A DNA stretch of 64,000 bases from Hormiphora californensis (lineage: Eukaryota > Ctenophora > Tentaculata > Cydippida > Pleurobrachiidae). Below the pieces are notes generated by a model. It was not told the DNA's origin. It was given only the letters and a program-made list of their open reading frames with translations, and made no database searches. The stretch is from the NCBI GenBank assembly GCA_020137815.1, contig CM035351.1, positions 6,345,397 through 6,409,396 of the forward strand. The letters run 5' to 3'. This document shows positions 35,773 through 51,901 of this stretch, piece by piece. Position numbers and translations under genes: made by a program. The stretch's first letter is position 1, and every line of letters starts with the position of its first letter.

Positions 35773-35827
35773 ACCTGCTCCTGCTCGTCGTCATGTACCC
35801 ATTGAACGTCAACTAAGAAAAATTTAA
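34865..35827 (+). CDS. BTB/POZ-like protein with Ala/Pro tail, single exon
   Basis: An open frame of 320 codons with no introns; ATG is at 34865 or, nine codons later, at 34892. Residues about 20-75 resemble the start of a BTB fold: EVPSDILTDRSAIFTQLI, then an acidic strand and VVRTVIGGGEI, where cullin adaptors usually have a Y-x-G turn. The middle is helical and charged, as in a BACK-like region, but I cannot confirm it. From about residue 262 the protein is a low-complexity tail of AQAA and AEAA, then a PAPAPA run, ending RRHVPIERQLRKI. BTB proteins oligomerise and often recruit cullin-3. An AATAAA at 36069 lies 242 bases past the stop. A BTB identity is plausible but not certain. Confidence 0.6.
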
Positions 35828-36022
35828 AGATGATAGAGTAGTGGGACATTTCAATATCGATTCACACATTCACTGTCGGTAGCCATGGTACCGCAAGGCT
35901 GGACAATATTTTCAAGTACATGTGTATGTACATAATATTTTTGAGTAATTCATTTTGAAAACCGAAAATATCTGAAGTTGCAAGAGTTTGTATGAGGTTG
36001 TCTAAAGAATTTTTAATTTCGT

Positions 36023-37200
36023 TTAAATAATACTGTTTTGCCGTTCCAATTGTGGACTAATGCTGATCAATAAAACCGCAATATACTGGTTCTCAAGTCT
36101 CAATAACCCCGATATAACAGACGGAAAATTCTCCTTCAGTCATATTCTTTCATTGAAACCTTTGATATACATCAAACAAGCATGGCGAGGTTTTACAGTT
36201 CGGAGTACCATAGAGAAATCATATTTGAAATCACATACACCGTCAACGGTCAAAAGGCGATCAGATATAACACCACACTAAACCATACTAACCTATCAAA
36301 TTCAGCAGTGAGCTCCCTGAACGACATTGGCTGTCTCTCCTCTCGTCGCATTGACCGCCGGGGGCTTTCAACTGGTCTATAACAGTAGATGATAGTGTTT
36401 AAAACATTCCCTGTTTTTTGCTTTTACACTGCAGAGCAAGCATGATCATTACAGTTAAAATACTTGAGTCTGACTGTAAATAAACCTGAGCGGTGACGGC
36501 GAGGGTGTCTCTCTGGCTGTGTCTTCAGGTATAGCATCCTTTAAATCACTCGTCCTGATTTAACAATTTAGTATATCATTTGTTCACAATGGGCTGAGAT
36601 ATGTTCCCATGATATGCATGCTAACCTGAGTGTAGCGGGTGAAGCGCTGCTTGGCCTACACTGTATCTCTGGAGTGGGTGATTGATCAGTGACCGGTGTG
36701 AAAGAACCTTCCTCCGGAAGTTTATCATCCTCCTCATCCACTGCATCCACTGCTGAGTCATGTTCCTCTACTGCAGAGTCGTGTTCCTCTACTGCTGAGT
36801 CGTGTTCCTCGTGAGGTATCTCGATCTGAGTATACACGAGAGAACGTGTTACATGTTTGGATTGGCCTGCTTGACGAATTATCATTGTATAGCACGATAC
36901 GATTATACACGATGCTGACCGCGTACCGGTTCTAAAACAATTTCAGGAGTGATATGACCGCCTCCTGATTCTTCAGGTATTGCAGTGTCTGTCTCGGGTG
37001 TAACAACTTTAGTAACATTCGATTCTCCCCCATTAAAAACATCTGAAAATAGCGGTCTGATGTATCAAGCTTGTTCAACTATAATTAATGTATACTCATT
37101 AAGCAGTTAGTAAGAAAGGAAGGATGCTCTCACCATTTCCGTTAGGCGTCTTTTCTATGGGAACAACTATACCACCCGAACTCTCATTCGTATCGGGCAT
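36023..37200 (-). CDS. Acidic, probably disordered protein; family not recognised
   Basis: Six exons with agreeing phases: 37134-37200, 36927-37042, 36626-36825, 36486-36554, 36293-36376 and 36023-36062, for 191 residues. ATG is at 37200 and TAA at 36023-36025. I do not recognise the family. The protein is rich in Glu, Asp, Ser, Thr and Pro. A heptapeptide EEHDSAV is repeated three times in exon 3, coded by a 21-bp DNA repeat. The only stretch that looks conserved in character is near the C-terminus: SPRRSMRREERQPMSFRELT, then AEFDSISPQ. No signal peptide or membrane segment. It ends tail to tail with the BTB-like gene; its last exon lies within 250 bases of that gene's stop, so the 3' untranslated regions probably overlap. 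The last two exons are the least certain. Confidence 0.6.
36069..36074 (+). promoter_or_regulatory. Candidate polyadenylation signal for the BTB-like gene
   Basis: AATAAA 242 bases after the stop at 35827, the first such hexamer downstream. Use of it would make the transcript antisense to the terminal exon of the minus-strand gene at 36023. Confidence 0.4.
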
Positions 37201-39285
37201 CCTAAAATCTGAGAGGGATACAATCATTTTACTAATGTAGTTGTTAAATGACACCATCCATGACAGACGATCGCGGGTTCAAACATCTGTCCTGTGGTTT
37301 AAATTTGAGACTTAATAAATGATAATTGAAGCTATCAAAAAGTGTGTGCTGAGCCCTCGCCTTCCCAGTCCCCCTTATTCGGACGATTTTATTAAAAGAA
37401 GAAGTCACGGATTTATTATTTAATCTCTACTGCATTTGGAGACACGGAGGTCTATGGACTACTTAACATAGTATCAGTCATCACCGTGTAAGGGAAATTT
37501 GATTTCTCGAAATCTGTTTAAAACCGTCTAAAAGCTTTCAATCTGGGCGCGATTATAATCTTGCAGCCTGTTTCTAGGTGCCCAAGTCAAAATTGTTGAA
37601 AAAGTGCTGGCAATGGAAAATTGGGGATCACATTGACAGGGTGCTGGCTCGTCCCCAGGGTGCTGGCTCGTGGCAATGGGGAGGCAATGAGAAAATTTCT
37701 CATTGCTCCATATTGCTGCCAGCACCTGCGCTCTGGGAGCTAATAAGAACCTAATCAGGGCTAATTAGTTATTAGAACGCCGAAAAAGAGAGTAAACACC
37801 AGTAAACAGGTTAGAGAGAGCATCAGATCACTTGTCAACGTTCCGTAACGTGACAAGACAGAGAAATACCGCTCTATGTGAGGGGCAACTTTTCCTTAAA
37901 TGGCGTATGCACTACCAAAAGAGTAGACTTACACCGACTTTTTGAAACGGCTATTAGCCACGCAACCACATGACCAATTTGAGTAATCTAAACGGTATCT
38001 GATAGACAATCGATATCACTAACCGATAACTTCAAACTAAAACTGATAACTAGACCCTAACGAGTAGCCCTAACCCGTATCGACCGCCAAAATCGATGAA
38101 ATGTTAGCAATTGAAGGCACCCAGATATTTGGGAAATGCTACTGACCTATTGGGTAGCGCGGGATAAGATAGCGCTTTTCGGGCGCCGTTACTATCTGGG
38201 TGTCTGCTGGCCTATTTACAGGTGCACGCTGCCAAAAAAGTACCGTGTGCGGCAAAAAAAGCCCCCCCCCTAGACCACCATAGTTGCCGATGTGGTGGAG
38301 AGCTGTAACTTGGCAGGGTTGCTCCACTATGTCTATCTTGATCCTGACAGAAAAATCAGAGCTCTAGCTCAAAATTCATTTTTTTGATAGGAATGAACAT
38401 TGTCATTCATTCCAAGAAAAAAATATTTTCGGTCCCCTACGGCCTGTACTAAAATGGCTCTAACCACCAAACCACTCAACCATTTTGGCTAATCCAAAGT
38501 TTATCCGATAGGAAATGTCATGCTCTAACCTCAACCCAAACCCCAGCGCTAACCCTAAAAAACCGTGAGTGCTGACACTTCAAACACCCAGATTTTACAT
38601 TTTGGCCGCTTTTTTCAACCCAGATTTTAATTTTGTGCTTGCAAGATTGGATCTTGATCTTCAACGCGCGCTCGAAAATGCAGCGTTTGTCTTCGACAAT
38701 TTTCGCCGCTGCCATTTACGCGCTCTTTTAGCGTTGTAAAAATCAAATCACGATTGTCCGAGCTGAATCACTCTGCAGAGCTCTGTGCGTTTTTGGTAAA
38801 AATTTGCAAGATCAGAAAAAAATCGTTCTTAGAGCTGAGTGTCCTGTGTCTCCTGTTAACTCTGTCAAATGAAGTAAGTATAACACAATTAGATGTAGAT
38901 GAAGCAAGCCTGGGTATGAGGTTAGTCCAACCAGCGTTTTCATATCGGGCTGACCGCTGAGACCTGAGCGCTGAGACCTGGAGTTTCAAACTTTTCAACA
39001 CTTCTTTTAACAAATTAATTTGTTTAAAGCAAATGTTTATGTAAGAGCCCAAGAGGGCAGCAAGAAAATGGGAAGCTCCGACAATGAAGAATAAACGCGG
39101 ATCTACCTGCAAGGAACAGATGTAGAAGAGGAAAACATCCGATACTGTAAATGTAATGTAAATTATGCACTTAATATCCCACTCAATAGTGAATATATAC
39201 CCAGAAAAATGGTGCGAACGCACTCTCTAAAAAAACTGTCAAGAACGAACCGTGGAGTGGGTAAGCGAGATACTGACGCTAACCG
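37201..39285. other. Intergenic stretch
   Basis: About 2 kb with no gene I can support. It contains a short repeated pair around GGGTGCTGGCTCGT (37640-37675). A region at 38440-38600 shares motifs such as ACACCCAGAT and CTAAAATGGC with 61020-61340, on the opposite strand. From about 38995 it resembles the leader found upstream of the ORF1-like frame at 17869. Confidence 0.5.
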
Positions 39286-39890
39286 GTGGGTTCCGGGTTC
39301 GGTGAAATTGACCCGAGCCGAGTGCAGTGCGGACAGCAGACATGGGACGTATGGGATGATCTAAAAGTTCCCTCCAGGAACAAACTGAATGCATTGAACA
39401 AGCCAGTGCTTCTAGACCTTGTGGAGGGTTCATGCCGTATTTTGATAGAACAGACCTTCCCAATTACTGAACAGTTGTCTACGGTGGGTTACGAAACCCT
39501 GAAGACTGAACAGTTAGAGAAAGAGCTCAAAATGCAGAGTAAAGAGTTAATCAAAACCCAAAGAGACCTTGTAGCGGCACAAGAGGAACTACTGAAGATC
39601 CAGAGGCAGTTACTTGAGAAGAGGGAGGTGCACTCAACGGCACAGCAAGATATGAAGAGCTTTGCATCCGTTTTGGAGAAGGAATGTGCTTCGGCCCTGA
39701 CTCCTCGGAGGACCGAGGGTGTAACATCATCATCCATGGATTGGAAGAGTTGAAAGACTATGTGAATGGGATGTGAATGGTGATGAGCTTGAAACTCAAA
39801 TTAAGTCTCTTGGCACTGTTAGAGAAGCCCGATCACTAACAAAACCACTAACAAAACCACTAACAAATTCTAATGAGGGGGATGGATTGG
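39286..39890 (+). pseudogene. Broken ORF1-like retroelement copy
   Basis: The first frame (to 39753) gives an N-terminal region and a coiled coil with KTEQLEKELKMQSKELIKTQ, similar in place and character to the intact protein at 17869. Near 39715 the frame shifts. The next frame carries CNIIIHGLEELKDY, the counterpart of NLIVFGLQE in the intact copy, and then decays into a short ACTAACAAAACC direct repeat. The leader before it (TTTAACAAATTAATTTG, then AGAGGGCAGC) also resembles the leader at about 17800-17860. A dead or misread copy of the same family. Confidence 0.65.
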
Positions 39891-40419
39891 ATATGTGATA
39901 CGATTCTGAGACTCCTTATTAGCAGTGGGATACAATAAGGGATATGAACCATGTGATTCGTGGAAGCTTATTAGCAGAAGGAGACGATAAGAGATATGAG
40001 ACACGATTCGGGAAAGTTTATCGCTTTCCATCCTTATGACCCTATCCCTGTGTTGCTCTGTCTTTATCTCTCTTTCTCTCTCATTAGTCTCTCATTAGTC
40101 TCAATTCCCTCTCATTTTCTCTGAGGAAGAAAGAGAGATATGGAGAAAGAGAGATGTACCCATAACTTTTTACCGAGATAGAAAGACAGTTCAGCTCTAT
40201 GGAAATGGGTTTTGCCGCTTTCCCAGCAGATTCTTTCTTTCTTTCCAATGACAGTTCGGAACTATTAGTTCCCCTCATTGTGCTGTGTGTGTCTAGAGAG
40301 AGGGTGTGAGGAGTACATATATTAATTATCTGTTGTTGTAGTACTTATTTAGTAAACTTGTAAGTATCTCTAGTAATCCCAGTATACAAGTTTAATATTA
40401 ATAATAATCATCCCGTCAG
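39891..40419. other. Region upstream of ILF2
   Basis: AT-rich with CT and GA clusters. It should contain the ILF2 promoter and its small first exon with the true ATG, which I could not identify. Confidence 0.4.
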
Positions 40420-44589
<4,170 letters not shown>

Positions 44590-44854
44590 GAAATACAACT
44601 CTCCACATCCTTCTCCAGGGGGAGTGAGACACAGTCGGACACTATAGACGCCTCTTTATCTTCTGCTGATCTATAAGAACACTTGAGCTTTTACTCGGAT
44701 GCTTTATGACATATTATCTATCCCCTCTACATTTTATTTTTACCAGATTTACCAAAATACTGTGTCTACTGTTTAACAAGCTGTCACGGGCCTATAAGAT
44801 CTCTTGTCAGCACCAGCCCCATGAAATGATTAACTCGTGACAGTTTGTATTAAG

Positions 44855-44998
44855 CGTCCTAGGAAACAAAGGAAACGCCTGTCGCCTGAAGGATCTCCTA
44901 CCAACAAGAGAGACCAGGGCCGTCTCCATGTGTGCCGCCATACCAGTCAAACCCAGAGTTTCGCGCGCCGCCAGAGTGCTGACAACAAATACAAGTGA
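44855..44998 (+). other. Possible isolated exon downstream of ILF2
   Basis: After an acceptor-like TATTAAG, 47 codons stay open to a TGA at 44996-44998, starting RPRKQRKRLSPEGSPTNKRD, a nuclear-localisation-like composition. A second frame over the same bases is also open and would end at a donor A-GTGAGA near 44993. It could be an alternative last exon of ILF2, an exon of an unseen gene, or chance. Confidence 0.25.
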
Positions 44999-45478
44999 GA
45001 CATTGCGCGTTCCATCTTCCGATTTGAAAATTCAAAACGCGGCTGGTTTACGAATTGGGAAATTGAAAGCTTAAATAACAAACAAACTTAAAACAGCGCA
45101 TTCACACAAACTCTCTAAATGATGTGGTATAGGCTTCTAATTGGGTGATGTGATAAAAAACGGAAGAGAAGATACAGAGGTCAATAACAGTCTTTATGTA
45201 ACTCGCCAAAATAACGGCCAGTCTCTCTATCTCATTCACACAGGAGTTTTATCAATAGACATCATTATGTGGTTCAGTAGGATCGTTGTTTGTACGTATC
45301 AAGACTTTCCATGCTCTCAAATTTGGTGATCCTGAATGTAGCGCTGTCCAAGGCGATGCTAAACACTGCGGGAGGGGATAATTAGATCTGCAGTAGAGCA
45401 GTTGGAATCTGGAGTTACTAGCTAACGACTAGTGGTGAACTTGCCCAGAAATGAGGAAATACAGGAAGGGAAGGGGAG

Positions 45479-45544
45479 GAAGAGAGAGAGAGGGAGAGAG
45501 AGAGAGAGATAAAGAGAGAGATAGAGAGAGGGAGAGAGAGAGAC

Positions 45545-45576
<32 letters not shown>

Positions 45577-45663
45577 GAGAGAGCGTATCGAACGACTGAT
45601 AGAGCATAGAGACTCCTTCGTCTAGCTAGAGTTTCCTCGATTGACTTCTACTCGTCTCTCTCT

Positions 45664-45729
<66 letters not shown>

Positions 45730-45805
45730 TCGCCTCTTCTCTTCCTCTCTCTCTTTCGCTCCTCTCTCTTTCCCTCTCTCCCCTCTCTCTCCCCTCTCTC
45801 CCTCG
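45479..45805. repeat. (GA)n then (CT)n, a potential hairpin
   Basis: GA-rich at 45479-45583 and CT-rich at 45655-45805, about 70 bases apart and complementary. It is followed by the damaged-looking block from about 46000. Confidence 0.92.
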
Positions 45806-45999
45806 CCCTCATCTCTACGCAGCAGCTGCACACTCATTCACGAACCGACATTGTTACGCCAGACCACATTAAACCCCCTCCTCGATGCAGCTAATGTTCA
45901 CAGAGCCACAAGAAGACCCTCCGGAACAAGTTCAACGGAACACCCTGAGCGCCACCCCTTACAGTGCACAGAGGGAAAGGGGAAACCAGAAAAAAAAAG

Positions 46000-47110
46000 A
46001 AACCAAACCGCAAACGTAAAAATGCTGTGGTATGTCTTAAACCTCTTGACCTTCACTTCCCAAAAAAGGGGAACCCCGCCCCTTTTTGGGCTTTTGGGGT
46101 TTTGCCTTTTTAAAACCCCCCCATTTAAAATTTTTCCAAATTGGGGTAAAAACCCCCTTTTTCCTTTAAAGGGGCCCGATAAAAAGAAAAGAGAGAAAGG
46201 AAAAAGGGAAATAGAAGAGGGAAGGGGGGAGGGGGGGGGGGGGGGGTTTTTTTTTTTTTTGGGGGGCCCCCCCCCCCCCCCCCCCGGGGGGGGGGGGGGT
46301 TTTTTTTTTTTTTTTTTTCCCCCCCCCCCCCCCCCCCCCCCTTTTTTTTTTTTTTTCCCCCCCCCCCCCCTTTTTTGGGGGGGGGTTTTGGGTAAAAGAA
46401 AGAAGAAAAAAGAAAAAAAAAATTAAGGAGGGAAAGGGAGAAAAAAGAGACCACCGGAAAAGGGGAAATTGGAACCCCCAGCCTTTCACCCCCCTTCCAA
46501 TTTTGGCCCACCCTAGACCCCCCAAATTGGGAACCCCAAATCCAGGAAAAAACCCAAATTTTAAAGGTTTATTGGGGGTTTTTAACACTTCTCCTTCCCC
46601 CCGGGGGGGAAAAACCCGGGAAAAACCCTCCCCTTTTAAAATTTGTGGGCTTTACAGGGGTTTCTCTAAGGGGCCTAAAAAATAAAAAATGCTCCTATGT
46701 AGGGGGGAAAACCCCCCTTTTTTTACCTGGGGCCGAGAACCCCAACCCAGAAAAACCCCCCCCTGGGTTAAAAAACTGCGAGGCTAATTTTGCAACCAAA
46801 TTTTCCCAAACACCCCAATTCAAAACAAAAAAACCCGGGTTAAAACAACCCAAAAATGTTTTTTTAATTTTTAAAAAAAAATTAAAACTTTAATTATAAA
46901 ATAATTCTTTTGCCTTACGAAAATCCGTCAATGGTTCCAAAACCCCCCTTTTTCAAAAAACCCCAATTTTTTTTCCCCCTTCGGAAGGGGGGGGGGGGGG
47001 GGGGGAAACCCTTGGGTTTTACACCCACACGAAATATAAGAGTACTGAAAATAATTTATAAAATTTTTCCCCGCAAACCCATCACCAAAAAATTTATGCG
47101 GGGTTAGACC
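46000..47110. other. Homopolymer-inflated block, probable poor consensus
   Basis: The sequence becomes runs of one base: G, T, C and A tracts of 10-25 bases follow each other at 46227-46385, and the flanks are full of CCCC, TTTT, AAAA and GGGG clusters. No biological repeat unit is visible. This looks like low-quality sequence next to the GA/CT hairpin. Frames called in it have no meaning. Confidence 0.75.
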
Positions 47111-48400
47111 AATAGTTAGTAGCCATGTTACGACAAACCAGGTTACACCCCTTAAAGTTTTGGGCAGCATGCTGAAAAACCGGGTTGAGGGAGATAAGAG
47201 AGAGGAAAAGAGAAATGTTAACTAGCAGCTCGGCAAGGAATCCTATTCAGGAGCTTCCTCTTTGGTGAATATATTCAAATTTTGCAGAAAAATGAAGTAG
47301 AAAGATTTTTATAGCTAAGGAAAGGGAGAGGGTGGTAACGGCGGCATTCCTTGGGTTTTTTTTCCCCGGGTTTTGGGGGAATCCAGGTTTTTAAATAGGT
47401 AGGTAATATTCTTTAGGAATTTGAGGGGAGAACATACTGTGGAAGGGGGGAGTGGAGAAGAGAGAAAGAAGAATTATTTGAGAGAAAAAGAAGGGGAGAG
47501 AGAGAGAGGGAGAAAGGGAACTCCCCCAAAAGGGAACGAAAACTAAGGGATTGAATAACAAAATTTAAAGAGGTTCCTAAAAACAGGCCCCGTTTTATTC
47601 TTTAAATGTACATCTTTCATTTGATTTATTTTAAAGATCTCCAGTACCCAAAAAACTACACTAAGATTCACACTAAGGTTCACACCACAGAAGGTTCACT
47701 TACACAATCTGTAGTTGAGGGTGCTAGTACAATCATAATAGCAGTAAACACACGCTAATGGGACATGACAACAACCCATCTCCCAACATTCGTCCTACAA
47801 CTGTGCAGTACAAGATATAACTAACTAAGGAAGATATATATCTGCCCTAACTTCAACAACAACTGAGAGGAGAAGAGGGATATAATATATATCTGCTGTA
47901 TATCTGTTAAAAGAAGGACAGGCCGATGATAACTGACAACTGAGCACTGGAATGCAGAGAAGACATGTGTGTCGGAAATTCCTGAATATATAATGTGCTG
48001 TCCCTGCCTGTGTCAGAAGGAAGAGGAAGCTTTAAAAAGAAGACGCAGAAAATAGAAAAGCACCCAATACTCACAGCACACACACACACAACTAATTAAT
48101 GGAAATTCAGGTTGAAAAAAAGGAAAGAGAGGGAGAGATAGAGTGATATAAAGAGACACAGGCATAAATTGAATTTGCGATTCCAATTTTGTCACACTTG
48201 GAATACGCCCGGCTGACCGTGGTTTTCCAGCCACAACAACCCCCGTCACTGTGGTGTGTGTTTCACCAAAACCCCTGCAGCAAGTGTAATTGTAATGTAT
48301 CTCATGAACGGGTGTACATTTTCCTGTTTCAAGGTCATCTCCGGGGGTTCACGTGAGAGCAGCTGCACTCTCCCCGGAAGGTGCATCTAAATTTAGAAAA

Positions 48401-48521
<121 letters not shown>

Positions 48522-48857
48522 TATAGAACAAATGAAAAGAACCGTGAAACATGAGTTAGAGAGGAGAGAGATAGAGATAGAGAGAAAGAAGGAATGTGAG
48601 AACCGTTTCCTGGTCCTATTTCCATTGCAGATAAATTTAGTGTGGCGTAGTTCTGTTATAGACACAACAGTGTGAACAGGAAGAGAAGAGTGGGTTGCTT
48701 AGTTTAGAACAAAGATAGGTAAAGCTTGGTGTCAGATGCTCATCTTGGGATAACGACAACAGCAACAAGTGACATCTGGATGTATGCAACAACAATGAAT
48801 GAGGGAATACAATGAATGAGGGAATTCTGTAGTTGTTGCCAGTTGTTGGATGTCTGA

Positions 48858-48984
<127 letters not shown>

Positions 48985-49783
48985 ACTGATGTAAGGTAAA
49001 TGTGTGCATTTTATGAGATATGACATACTCCAAGATTTCTCATTTTCCCACAACTTTGTAATTTGTAGGTGTGCTGAGAGAATTACAACAAGGCGAATGG
49101 TGGGAAATTTATAAAATTATCATTGCTCAAGGATCTTCCCAATCTTGGCACTAAAAATGATTGATATATCTTTCATTACCCTCATAACTCCTGCCCTCTC
49201 ATCACATCCCCCCTCTTCCTTCCCGCCAAAGATGTCTCAATTGACAGGATTTAAACAACGAGAGACATTATCTTTGCGGTAGCTATCATCTCTATTCTCT
49301 CTCTCTCAGCACGGTCTCTCTCCCTCTCTCTCTCTCCCTCTCTCTCATTAGGAGGTTATCAGCGGTGTCCCGCACGAGTGAGAATCCTAACATGTGCTTT
49401 AAAAAGTCGTGTGTTTATAATGCGTGTTCCGGTGTTATACTGTATACATAATGTCCAGATGCTTCCCAGATTCTTCCAAAACAGCTGACAGCCAGCCGGG
49501 TAAAGAGTGGTATTGTATAAAGACTGCTATATTGAATCAAGTGTTAGGATGACCGCATTATTCAATTGGTTGGAGAGGAAGTAGTGTTTCCGTTACACTT
49601 CAGAGTTCTCTCTCCAGTGTGTACTGTGTATATCACTGTTCGTAGCAGCTCCCACCCACACACACACAAGGTATGTGATAGTATCAGGTTGCCATGGCGT
49701 CGTGTTTCACCCCCTCTGGCCTCTTTCTTCCGGAGAACTTTTATCATCAAAAAAAATTAATTTACACCATGGTTTTGGTGACA

Positions 49784-49955
49784 CAGTCGGACCCCGATTT
49801 AACGGCCCCCGATTTAGCGGCACCCCGATTTAACGGCAGCATAATCTTCCCCCGATATGGGAAATTAACATTATTTGACCCCGATTTAGCGGACACCCCG
49901 ATTTAACGGACAAAATCCTTTCCCCCGAGGGTGCCGTTAAATCGGGGTTCGACTG
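49784..49955. mobile_element. Pogo/Tigger-like MITE flanked by CA
   Basis: 172 bp, the same ends and length as the ILF2 intron copies (CAGTCGGACCCCGATTTAAC and TAAATCGGGGTTCGACTG). The bordering dinucleotides are CA on both sides instead of TA. Confidence 0.85.
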
Positions 49956-50252
49956 CACTACCAGCCGCAAACGAACCCATGATTGTGAAGCTGAATGTGA
50001 CGTGGAAATATAGTGCGAATATATCCAATCACTGCTCAGGCTTGTAGGGGAAGTTTTGAAAGTGGTGGGGGGCCAAATTTATGACATACATCGACTTTTC
50101 TGTTGAAAATTTGAATAAATTGGGCGAAGCGATAGCGGAGCCCGAGAACATTTTTCGGTTTTTAGGCCGAAAAGTCATAGTTTTTGTCTAATCATGTACT
50201 GGGGCCATTTCCTGAAAAATACTGGGGCCATGGCGTACCCTGCCCCCCCCCC

Positions 50253-50504
50253 CAGGGGTGTAAGGAATGATTTTTCAAGTGAGGGGGCGAAGTCACGTGA
50301 CCAACTACAGCGCTGGCCAGCGCCCAAGAAAATTTTTTGTGAGCAAGATTTAGCCACCTATTCCATTGCATTTACTATACATCGGGCGGGCGACATTTGG
50401 GAGTGAGTGTTGACTGTTTGCGACAAAAGTGAGGGGGCGAACCTGGCCAAAAGTGGGGGGGGGCGGCCGCCCCCCTCGCCCCCCCCCCTATTCCTACACC
50501 CCTG
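50253..50504. mobile_element. hAT-type MITE in a C tract
   Basis: The ends are CAGGGGTGTAAGGAAT and an inverted ATTCCTACACCCCTG-type end. Eight Cs lie on each side (50245-50252 and 50505-50512), compatible with an 8-bp duplication but not proof of it, because the target is a homopolymer. Confidence 0.75.
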
Positions 50505-50881
50505 CCCCCCCCCTTCCCCTACATGCGTGTCACTGCTTCGACTGAGGAATATTTAATCCTAGCACCAATTATCGAACACTACTTTTTAACTTACGTTGAT
50601 GACAGATACTCTCGGCCAAGCATTCCAGGACCATGATATAGCACTGCACTGGCGGGTATTGGTGTACTATAAACGTCAGTTAACAACAACTAGGTAGAAC
50701 TAGGAAAAGGGCGGGGGGAGAGAGTGCAATTGATGTACACTGTAGCAAGCCTAGAAAGAGGAGGAGGAGGAGGAGGATAGTGCGTATAATACACAACAAA
50801 TCAGTGTCAGAGAAAAGAAGCCTGTCTTTGGATATAATACCTCAACACCTGACATCGGTGATTCAGTGCAGTTATCTCTGA

Positions 50882-50882
<1 letters not shown>

Positions 50883-50971
<89 letters not shown>

Positions 50972-50985
50972 TCCACTCTCTCTCA
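50883..50985. repeat. (CT)n microsatellite
   Basis: CT run with one CTTTCT interruption near the middle. Confidence 0.96.
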
Positions 50986-51238
50986 CAAAGGAATATCTTC
51001 GTTTCTCCACTCTCCGATTATCTTCTCCGGTTCTCCCTCTGTATCACTACAACTCAAAAGAGCAATCTGATGGTACTCAACTTTCAGTTTCCGGTGAATT
51101 CTAGAGTAGCACAATTACAATACTGATCAGTATAACAGATACTGGCTCAGTCATTTCTTGACAAGGGAGCACTAACAGGCCACACCGCCGCTCGGAGATT
51201 AAAGCTAAATATATACACCACCATCCATCCTGTCTTTG

Positions 51239-51270
<32 letters not shown>

Positions 51271-51463
51271 AGTCTGCTGTCTCCACTCTCCATCATCATC
51301 TCTCTCTCTCTTTCGGACATACTGACTCTGTGTCTCGCGCGTGTAAGATCAGGAAACGCTTGACAGGGATAATAGGATAATGAGTGCACGCATAAATATT
51401 CTCTCTCAACCGATCATACTGTCTGCTTCGACCTCTTTCACATTTCTCATTCCTCTCTCAAAA

Positions 51464-51901
51464 TCACACACACAGTACACACACATGGAAAAACCTACCA
51501 CACTTCCGAGTTGTTTCCTCCTCCTCAGGATGATCGTAGGTGGGTGTGGGCGGTTTGAAACTATTCACCTCCTGCATTTCAACATTTGTTACATAGGCCC
51601 CGTCATCAGTTGAAGATGAGGTGGGTGGTACCCGGATATTAGATTCCATCAGAGTCCAGGGCCGCTCGTATCGGGGTTCTGCAGCTGCTTCTGAAGTTGA
51701 CCACTCTGGGGAGGAAACACCCTCCTCTTGATCGGGGGGTACTGGCACTTTTTTACTAAAACTCGCCTTCGTCCCCTCAGGGGTGTTCTTGTTATCCTCG
51801 AGCTGGGCAAACTTAGCAGAGTTCAGTGTCTTGTGGGGTCGACGGGAGGAAGTCGTGGGAAGGTTATCTGTAGTGTCAGAATCAGAAAGGACAACAGCCA
51901 T
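51464..51901 (-). CDS. Unrecognised coding exon, disordered acidic protein
   Basis: From ATG at 51901 the frame is open for 145 codons to a stop at 51464. It starts MAVVLSDSDTTDN and is rich in Ser, Thr, Pro and Glu. The frame is also open upstream to about 52090, where a hydrophobic stretch, SWWYFCCLLLIVPIMAVVL, would make a single membrane span with this region as its cytoplasmic tail. Near the end, CGGAA-GTGTGG could be a donor, in which case the last residues are intron. Codon composition looks protein-like and the frame contains no repeats, but I recognise no family and could not place neighbouring exons. Confidence 0.35.
   Translation of the reverse strand: MAVVLSDSDTTDNLPTTSSRRPHKTLNSAKFAQLEDNKNTPEGTKASFSKKVPVPPDQEEGVSSPEWSTSEAAAEPRYERPWTLMESNIRVPPTSSSTDDGAYVTNVEMQEVNSFKPPTPTYDHPEEEETTRKCGRFFHVCVLCV

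Noticed and set aside
45641-46426. Open frame of 261 codons on the plus strand
   Set aside because: It crosses a CT microsatellite and then the homopolymer-inflated block; composition is poly-Ser/Leu, then poly-Gly/Phe/Pro.
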